Positions 33,435 to 38,496 of a stretch of 38,496 nucleotides of DNA are shown in pieces. Positions within the stretch are counted from its first letter, which is position 1, and every line of letters begins with the position of its first letter. The notes beneath the pieces were generated by a model, which was not told the origin of the DNA, ran no database searches, and was given only the letters and a program-made list of their open reading frames with translations. The translations under genes were made by a program, and so were the position numbers. Source of the stretch: Oscillospiraceae bacterium (GTDB lineage: Bacteria; Bacillota; Clostridia; Oscillospirales; CAG-272); NCBI GenBank assembly GCA_015063455.1, contig SVUC01000007.1:1-38496 (forward strand), in the 5' to 3' direction.

Positions 33435-34007
33435 ATGAAAAAACAATACAGAAACTCACAAAGAACTAAAAGAATGATCCGTCAAGCATATGCGGATCTG
33501 CTCGGAGAAAAGAAAGACTTTACCAAAATCACGGTATCCGAAATTGCAGAAAAAGCCGATATTGCAAAAAGCACTTTTTATAATCACTATGATGATCTCT
33601 ACTGTGTTGCAGAAGAATTCGAGAATGAGCTTATTTCCAAGCTCTCTGATGTTCTTGATGAAGTAGAGGAAGCCCGCGCGGTAGAATACAGTGTTTACAT
33701 CAAAAAAATCATCGAGTTTCTCAAAGAAAACGAAGAAGTGTACCGCAGAGCGATAGTATCATCCGACATACGTTTTTTTATTGAAAAACTAAAAAACATT
33801 ATTTCAAAAAAGGTTTTTGAAAACAACAGCTTTATTCCTCCCGCTGTATCTGAAAAATCCTCAGAAAGATACGTTCAGATCAGATTTCTGACTAACGCCT
33901 GTGTTGATACTATGGCAGATTATTTCAAGGGTGCACTTGGCATCTCTCTCGATGAAACAGGTGAAATAATTCTTGCATTCCTGAACCGGTTTATTTCAAA
34001 GCAATAA
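33435..34007 (+). CDS. TetR/AcrR family transcriptional regulator
   Basis: A 190-residue regulator with an N-terminal helix-turn-helix of the TetR type (ITVSEIAEKADIAKSTFYNH, residues about 34-55) and a C-terminal ligand or dimer domain like TetR_C subfamilies of Bacillota (FLTNACVDTMADYFKG). GAGGG precedes the ATG. It probably represses its own operon through the dyad at 33390-33418 and may control yitT, which follows after 18 bases. Confidence 0.9.
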   Translation: MKKQYRNSQRTKRMIRQAYADLLGEKKDFTKITVSEIAEKADIAKSTFYNHYDDLYCVAEEFENELISKLSDVLDEVEEARAVEYSVYIKKIIEFLKENEEVYRRAIVSSDIRFFIEKLKNIISKKVFENNSFIPPAVSEKSSERYVQIRFLTNACVDTMADYFKGALGISLDETGEIILAFLNRFISKQ

Positions 34008-34025
34008 AGAAAAGAGGCTGACAAA

Positions 34026-34670
34026 TTGTTCCCCAAGCTTAAAGTATCAAGCTGCATTATCGCCGTCCTCAGCAGCGCATTTCTCGCATTCGGACTGTAC
34101 AACGTCCATTCTCTCTCAAACATCACCGAGGGCGGAGTTCTCGGGCTCACGCTCCTTCTCGATCATCATTTTTCCATCTCGCCCGCCATATCGAATTTCG
34201 TTCTGAACGCGGTCTGTTATCTGATCGGCTGGCGGCTTCTCGGCAAAGAGTTTATCGCGTATTCCGCATTCGCTACGATCGGTTTTTCTGCCGCATATAA
34301 AGTCTGCGAGCAGTTTGACCCGCTTTGGCCCTCTCTCGCAGAGCATCCGCTTCTTGCCGCTTTGATCGGTGCAGTGTTTGTCGGAATAGGCGCAGGATTC
34401 TGTGTCCGCGTCGGCGGAGCTCCGAGCGGAGATGATGCTCTTGCGATGAGCCTCTCACACGTCACACACCTCAGGGTGCAGTGGATATATCTTATCAGCG
34501 ATCTCTGCGTTCTCGGCCTGTCCCTCACTTATATCCCACTTAGCAAGATCATGTATTCACTGCTTACCGTTGTTATCTCGGGACAAATAATCGGGTTCAT
34601 CGTCTCCCCACCACCGATAGAAAAAATATTCGGCAAAAAAAAGAAGTCTGATCCACAAGACTTCTCATAA
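34026..34670 (+). CDS. YitT family (DUF161) membrane protein
   Basis: A 214-residue protein with about five hydrophobic helices and the YitT motifs GVLGLTLLLDH and GAGFCVRVGGAPSGDDALAM. The family is an integral membrane protein of unknown transport function, widespread in Bacillota. The start is TTG with GAGG upstream; no ATG fits. It is cotranscribed with tetR. Confidence 0.88.
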   Translation: MFPKLKVSSCIIAVLSSAFLAFGLYNVHSLSNITEGGVLGLTLLLDHHFSISPAISNFVLNAVCYLIGWRLLGKEFIAYSAFATIGFSAAYKVCEQFDPLWPSLAEHPLLAALIGAVFVGIGAGFCVRVGGAPSGDDALAMSLSHVTHLRVQWIYLISDLCVLGLSLTYIPLSKIMYSLLTVVISGQIIGFIVSPPPIEKIFGKKKKSDPQDFS

Positions 34671-34751
34671 GGATGTTTGCCGCATTTTGTAGAGATCGGC
34701 GTCCTCAACGGTCCGTTAAGGCATAATTGCTGCACAAAAAAACAAAGAATC

Positions 34752-34783
34752 AACCCCAACAGATTCAAAAATCCGTTGGGGTT
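34752..34783. terminator. Bidirectional terminator between yitT and cdd
   Basis: Stem AACCCCAAC/GTTGGGGTT with a loop of 14 bases and T-runs on both strands; it ends the yitT and cytidine deaminase transcripts, which converge here. Confidence 0.85.
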
Positions 34784-34799
34784 TTCTGTTTTATATTAC

Positions 34800-35210
34800 T
34801 TAGCAGATCACGGGTTGCCAGGCAAAAGGCAAAAGATCCCGCGCCCTGACTTTAATCAGATCGCCGTTTTCATCATTCACAATGACTTTTATATCAGGAC
34901 AATATTCAAACAACATTTGTCTGCAATTTCCGCAAGGCGGGATCACGCAGTTCAAATGTTTTTCGTGCACGGCAACAATTGTGTCAAAAGCCCTCTCACC
35001 TGCCGAAATAGCTATTCCTATAGTTATATACTCCGCGCAAGAGCCGTGTATTCCGTCACAGTTTACACCTTTATATATGTTTCCGTTGTCGCAGCGCACC
35101 GCACAGCCAACAGTGTGATTGTAAATTCCGTCATCAAAATTTTTCTTCAGCACATCAAGTCCGATCTCAATTAATGTATAGTCATCCTCTGTCAGCTTGA
35201 ATCTTTCCAT
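34800..35210 (-). CDS. cdd: Cytidine deaminase-like zinc enzyme
   Basis: A 136-residue nucleoside deaminase. The zinc site is HGSCAEYIT (Cys and catalytic Glu) followed by PPCGNCRQML (PCxxC), as in homotetrameric cytidine deaminases. It converts cytidine and deoxycytidine to uridine forms in pyrimidine salvage. The ATG at 35210 has AGGAG about 11 bases upstream; the longer frame upstream lacks support. A TATAAT at 35288-35283 suggests its own promoter. A blasticidin-S-deaminase-type specificity cannot be excluded. Confidence 0.85.
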   Translation of the reverse strand: MERFKLTEDDYTLIEIGLDVLKKNFDDGIYNHTVGCAVRCDNGNIYKGVNCDGIHGSCAEYITIGIAISAGERAFDTIVAVHEKHLNCVIPPCGNCRQMLFEYCPDIKVIVNDENGDLIKVRARDLLPFAWQPVIC

Positions 35211-35297
35211 AACGATTGTGTCTCCTTTTTTATCGGTCTCAGATCTGTTTTGCAGCGTTGATAGTCCAAATGTTCCTACCACATTATAACACAAAAA

Positions 35298-35323
35298 CGG
35301 CAGAGGAAACAATCCCTCTGCCG
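35298..35323 (-). terminator. Terminator after the secreted SLH-like gene
   Basis: A 9-base stem CGGCAGAGG/CCTCTGCCG followed by TTTTTG on the minus strand, located 55 bases after the stop of the secreted protein gene. Confidence 0.8.
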
Positions 35324-35377
35324 AAATTTGTTTTTATACCCTATCAGAAAACGTTTGTATCAGCGTAAATCCAACAA

Positions 35378-37060
35378 TTATTCAGCGATCTCGAGGTTTG
35401 CGATGAGGTAGCAAACTGCAGCGAGGTCATATCTGTGGAGCTTACGGTTTCCGTCGTAAGTAGCCTCAGTAGCAAGGTTGATGCTGATAGCATTGGTCTT
35501 TGCGTCAGCGTCTGCATCGAACTTAACGAACTTAACGCCGTTGATCTCTTCGAGAGCAGCGAGATACTTGGAAACGATTTCAGCAGCCTTCTGAACTGTG
35601 ATCGTTGTGTAGTTTGCACTTTCACCTTCAACAAGGAGACCATGATCGTATACCCATTCGAGTCTCTGCTCGAGATTGTAGAGAACGTTGTTTGTGTCAG
35701 CCATTTCTGCGAGAGATGCTGCAAATATGTGAGTCTTGATAGCAGCACGACCTGCGAAGTATCTGCTGAGGAGAGTCTGACGGTATGTAGTCATAATGCC
35801 TGCTTCAGTTACATATTCAACTGCTGCGAGGTACTTGCTCTCAATGTCAACATAGGGGCACTTCCAACCGAATGTAACAACGATTTCGATATCGGAAACA
35901 GCCTTCTTAACTGTGTAAGAGCTTACTGCGCCAACGTTCTTACCGTTAACAATTACGCTCTTTACAACATAGTTAGCAGATGTGGGCTTGAATGTGAATG
36001 TAACTGTGTCAGCAGTATTTACGCTGATCTCAGATGCATTAACTGTAGCACCGTTCTTCTTAGCTGTGATCTTACCGTTACCGATAGCTTCGGTTTCGAT
36101 CTCATAAGTCTTAACTGTGCTTACCTTTGCGAAATAAGCGTGAACGTATGTATCGCCTGTAACCTTAAGTGTGAAGTTTTCTTCAGCACCAATGCTCTTG
36201 CCATTTACATAAACGTCAACGAGGATGTAGCCGTATGCGGGAGTGATTCTGATCTCTCTTGTATCGCCGTATTCAGCGAGAGATGCACCGCAGATCTCAA
36301 CTGTACCCTTACCGCTCTTCTTTGCAACGATCTTGAAATTATCTGTGATGTCGAAGTCACAGTCATAATCTCTTTCTACGAGCTTGGAAGTAACCTTGCC
36401 GCATTCGCAGATGTAGTAAGCGTAAAGGTCGTCACCGAGAAGAATGAAGTTGTAGAAGTCAGCCTTCTTGTCGCACTTATATGCAGGGCATTCGATAGCA
36501 GCCTTGAAATCGTCAAGATCGATCTGAGATGTCTTTACAACGAATACTTCATCACAGTCAAGGCAGAAATAACGGTCGTAGATCGCGTTACCGATCTTTA
36601 CGGAGTCAAGACGAACAGTGCGCTTCTTGCCGCATTCAGTACATTTTTCCTCACCGTAGATGTTTGTAACATTATCATCTTCGTGATCGTGATCCTTGTC
36701 GTCTTCCTTATCTTCTTCCTTGTCACCGCCGGGAAGGAGATCGTTGTCGCACTTCTTGTTGAGGCATCTTCCGTAGAGAACGCCGTCATAAATGAAGCAG
36801 TAACGCATATCTCCGCATTCGGAGCACTTGTTGAAGAATCCGCCAATACGATCCGCACCGATAGTGCCGTAGTACGGAACATCGTCGTCAGAGCCGTAGA
36901 TGCGTTCGTAGTAATCGATAATTTCTTCGTAGTCATTATCGTTGTTTGTTTCGTTCTTAATGATTGTTCCGTCTGACTTGATAATAACAGCAGCGGACGA
37001 GCTTACTGCGAGAGAAGCGATCATCATAACAGCAAGCACAAGAGAGAGAAGTTTTTTCAT
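35378..37060 (-). CDS. Secreted protein with Cys-knuckles, bacterial-repeat and SLH-like domains
   Basis: A 560-residue exported protein. A signal peptide covers residues 1-24. It is followed by a region with several paired cysteines (CSECG 79-83, CLNKKC 99-104, CTECG 140-144, CLDC 166-169, later CECG), probably zinc knuckles, with a very acidic linker at 112-130. Two bacterial-repeat/InlB-B-like beta domains follow (about 241-320 and 322-398: EIRITPAYGYILVDVYVNGK and TANYVVKSVIVNGK). The last 160 residues resemble degenerate S-layer homology repeats (YVDIESKYLAAVEYVTEAGIM). It may be a wall-bound surface protein; the partner is unknown. The TCC/GAAG-type codon choice differs somewhat from its neighbours. 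Confidence 0.75.
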   Translation of the reverse strand: MKKLLSLVLAVMMIASLAVSSSAAVIIKSDGTIIKNETNNDNDYEEIIDYYERIYGSDDDVPYYGTIGADRIGGFFNKCSECGDMRYCFIYDGVLYGRCLNKKCDNDLLPGGDKEEDKEDDKDHDHEDDNVTNIYGEEKCTECGKKRTVRLDSVKIGNAIYDRYFCLDCDEVFVVKTSQIDLDDFKAAIECPAYKCDKKADFYNFILLGDDLYAYYICECGKVTSKLVERDYDCDFDITDNFKIVAKKSGKGTVEICGASLAEYGDTREIRITPAYGYILVDVYVNGKSIGAEENFTLKVTGDTYVHAYFAKVSTVKTYEIETEAIGNGKITAKKNGATVNASEISVNTADTVTFTFKPTSANYVVKSVIVNGKNVGAVSSYTVKKAVSDIEIVVTFGWKCPYVDIESKYLAAVEYVTEAGIMTTYRQTLLSRYFAGRAAIKTHIFAASLAEMADTNNVLYNLEQRLEWVYDHGLLVEGESANYTTITVQKAAEIVSKYLAALEEINGVKFVKFDADADAKTNAISINLATEATYDGNRKLHRYDLAAVCYLIANLEIAE

Positions 37061-37448
37061 AGTAAAGTCCTTTCTGATATTTGGAAATCATTTGATAGTT
37101 TTCCTAATTATACATTTACAGTATATCATAAGATGCCGCTGTAAATGTTAACAAATAATGAATTTTTACAAATAATTCACCTAATTATTTTTTGTTGCAA
37201 GATGAATAAACATTTTTGATACTGCAATCTGCCAATCAAGCCTATCGCACGTTTTTCTTCAGCATCACTTAGACGCCGCGATATCGGAAAATGTTCCCAA
37301 AATTTAATTGATTTATCAAATTTTCTTTTTTATCCATTGAAAAGCGGACTGTAACAGAAAAAAATCACAAATGGAAATGACACGTTCACAAATCTCTGAT
37401 AAAATATAGGATAATAAAACCATCTCAAAGAAATACAGGTATGTATCA
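37061..37448. other. Intergenic region with divergent promoters
   Basis: An AT-rich stretch between the secreted protein (minus) and the small membrane protein (plus). No credible gene; candidate -10 boxes TATACT (minus, near 37120) and GATAAT (plus, near 37410) are weak. Confidence 0.5.
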
Positions 37449-37844
37449 ATGAAAAACAAAAATACGGGAAACTTAAATATCCCCGACAGCACAAAATCAG
37501 AAAAAAAGCAGACGAGATTCCTCTTCACCTGCGTTGCAAATATTTTGTATGTGTTCCCCTGCCTGATGTCTCTCGGAATCGTTATGGCATCTGAAGGAGG
37601 AGTAACTCCGCCGCTGATCTTCGCTTTTGCAACAGTGATCCTCGCTGTTCCGTTCGCAATTCTTGTGCTCAACCTCTACAAGAAAAAGAAAGGACGTACG
37701 CTCGCAATACTTTGTTCCGCGGTTATGATAGCCTTGCATATCGTCTGTGCGTCGCTTCTCGGAACGTGGTATCTCGTTCTCGCACCGGCAATGATCCTTG
37801 ATGCACTTCTCATCGTGTGGTCCGATGTGATTGTAAATCATTGA
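37449..37844 (+). CDS. Small integral membrane protein, unknown function
   Basis: A 131-residue protein with four hydrophobic helices (about 29-46, 55-77, 88-105, 108-126) and a polar N-terminal tail of 22 residues (NTGNLNIPDSTKSEKK). No family recognised. The ribosome binding site is weak (ACAGGT). A strong terminator follows 9 bases after the stop. Confidence 0.7.
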   Translation: MKNKNTGNLNIPDSTKSEKKQTRFLFTCVANILYVFPCLMSLGIVMASEGGVTPPLIFAFATVILAVPFAILVLNLYKKKKGRTLAILCSAVMIALHIVCASLLGTWYLVLAPAMILDALLIVWSDVIVNH

Positions 37845-37852
37845 AACGGACG

Positions 37853-37876
37853 CAGGGGAGACAAAAGTCTCCCCTG
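37853..37876. terminator. Bidirectional terminator
   Basis: Perfect 10-base stem CAGGGGAGAC/GTCTCCCCTG with a 4-base loop, then TTTTTTG. It lies between the converging membrane protein and UPF0340 genes. Confidence 0.92.
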
Positions 37877-37897
37877 TTTTTTGTTTGCAGTTTTGTT

Positions 37898-38467
37898 TCA
37901 CATTATTTCCTCATCATAAACCGCGCGGGATCCACCGATAAACTTCGCTCTCACACGCGCCGCCACAACTCTCGCCGCACCGATCTCGCGAACGCTGAGT
38001 CTGACGGGAACCGCCACCTCTTTCAGATGCATTCCAATGAGAGTATCACCGATGTCGATTCCGCAGTCACACTTCAAGCCTTCAAGCGCAACGGGATCGG
38101 TAAAATTCCTGTACGCCGCCGACGCGAAAGACCCACCCGCCTTCGGCTGAGGAACAACATTCACGGGCAAGAGAACACCACACTCAATTGCCGTTTTTAC
38201 AGCATCTCGTTCAACTATGATCGCACGGTTGAGATGCTCGCAGCACTGCGCCGCAATGTAAACACCGCGCTCAGCCGCAGCCGCAGCCGCGCCCTTGAAT
38301 ATCGCCTCAGCAGTATCGGGAGAGGATGCTTTTCCGATCACCCCACCGCACACCTCTGACGACGAGCATCCGATAACACATACGTTCCCCTTTACAGCCC
38401 GCGCCGCATCAAGAAGCTCGAGGACCGCCTTGTATGTCTGTTTTTCTATATCATTTAAGGTAAACAT
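37898..38467 (-). CDS. UPF0340 (TIGR01440/YwlG) family protein
   Basis: A 189-residue protein of the conserved UPF0340 family. Typical parts are VCVIGCSSSEVCGGVIGK, an AQCCEHLNRAIIVER segment and CDCGIDIGDTLIGMHLK near the C-terminus. The role is unknown, although the conserved cysteines hint at a thiol or metal function. GGAG 7 bases upstream supports the ATG at 38467, near the window end. Confidence 0.92.
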   Translation of the reverse strand: MFTLNDIEKQTYKAVLELLDAARAVKGNVCVIGCSSSEVCGGVIGKASSPDTAEAIFKGAAAAAAERGVYIAAQCCEHLNRAIIVERDAVKTAIECGVLLPVNVVPQPKAGGSFASAAYRNFTDPVALEGLKCDCGIDIGDTLIGMHLKEVAVPVRLSVREIGAARVVAARVRAKFIGGSRAVYDEEIM

Positions 38468-38496
38468 GATCTACTCCACTTATTTGTACTGTTTTT

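Noticed and set aside
35435..36976. A 513-codon plus-strand open frame fully antisense to the secreted protein gene
   Set aside because: Product is Val/Ser/Cys-rich without domains and has no ribosome binding site. The minus-strand gene has a signal peptide, ordered domains and a terminator, so the antisense frame is a codon-usage shadow.
1..38496. CRISPR arrays, tRNA or rRNA genes, insertion-sequence transposases
   Set aside because: No regularly spaced repeats, cloverleaf sequences, rRNA segments or transposase frames were seen on either strand.

Overview
The window reads as chromosomal DNA of a Bacillota (Firmicutes) member of class Clostridia, probably an uncultured gut Oscillospirales-type organism. 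The evidence is a T-box leader, Gram-positive LexA-type operators (GAAC-N2-ATGTTTG), AGGAGG ribosome binding sites with frequent TTG/GTG starts, families typical of the phylum (YitT, UPF0340/TIGR01440, DUF1934), and palindrome-rich dispersed repeats of a kind I associate with gut Clostridia. Species cannot be decided from the sequence.

Layout. 1-2.3 kb (minus): a sugar-phosphate isomerase cut by the window edge, behind a T-box leader with an internal tandem duplication, and an AraC regulator. 2.7-11.2 kb (plus): a four-gene operon coding for a TerB-N/TerB-C protein, a BrxD-like (DUF2791) ATPase, a BrxHI/Lhr-like helicase and UvrA. It has a consensus promoter carrying a LexA-like box. 11.2-13.2 kb: a palindrome-rich repeat and a membrane protein of unknown function. 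13.3-25.5 kb (minus): a compact run of 14 intact phage structural genes (small and large terminase, portal, scaffold, P22-type coat, connectors, tail tube, chaperones, very short tape measure, Dit, Gp37-like, two distal tail proteins). I see no integrase, repressor, replication or lysis gene. Its promoter has a LexA-like box inside the -35/-10 spacer. 25.6-26.0 kb: a second LexA-like box, a strong terminator, and a promoter with a pair of NrdR-like boxes but no ribonucleotide reductase gene. 26.0-28.5 kb (minus): DUF1934, beta-lactamase-fold and PHP phosphatase genes. 28.6-29.3 kb (plus): a Zn-ribbon protein and a sigma-4/ArpU-like phage-type late regulator, again behind a LexA-boxed promoter. 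29.3-38.5 kb: repeats and ordinary chromosomal genes (E2-like acyltransferase, DUF1643, ABC exporter, a 57-residue small protein, TetR regulator with a dyad operator, YitT, cytidine deaminase, a secreted Zn-knuckle/SLH-like protein, a small membrane protein, UPF0340).

How it may work together. Three separate transcription units share a nearly identical 14-bp operator. They are the TerB-BrxD-BrxHI-UvrA operon, the phage-particle cluster, and the ArpU-like regulator pair. My main inference is an SOS regulon in which DNA damage induces a domesticated, gene-transfer-agent-like particle together with its probable activator, and in parallel a BREX-related helicase/ATPase module coupled to nucleotide excision repair. 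The operators, promoters and gene order are read directly from the sequence. The particle's function and the link between the units are inference.
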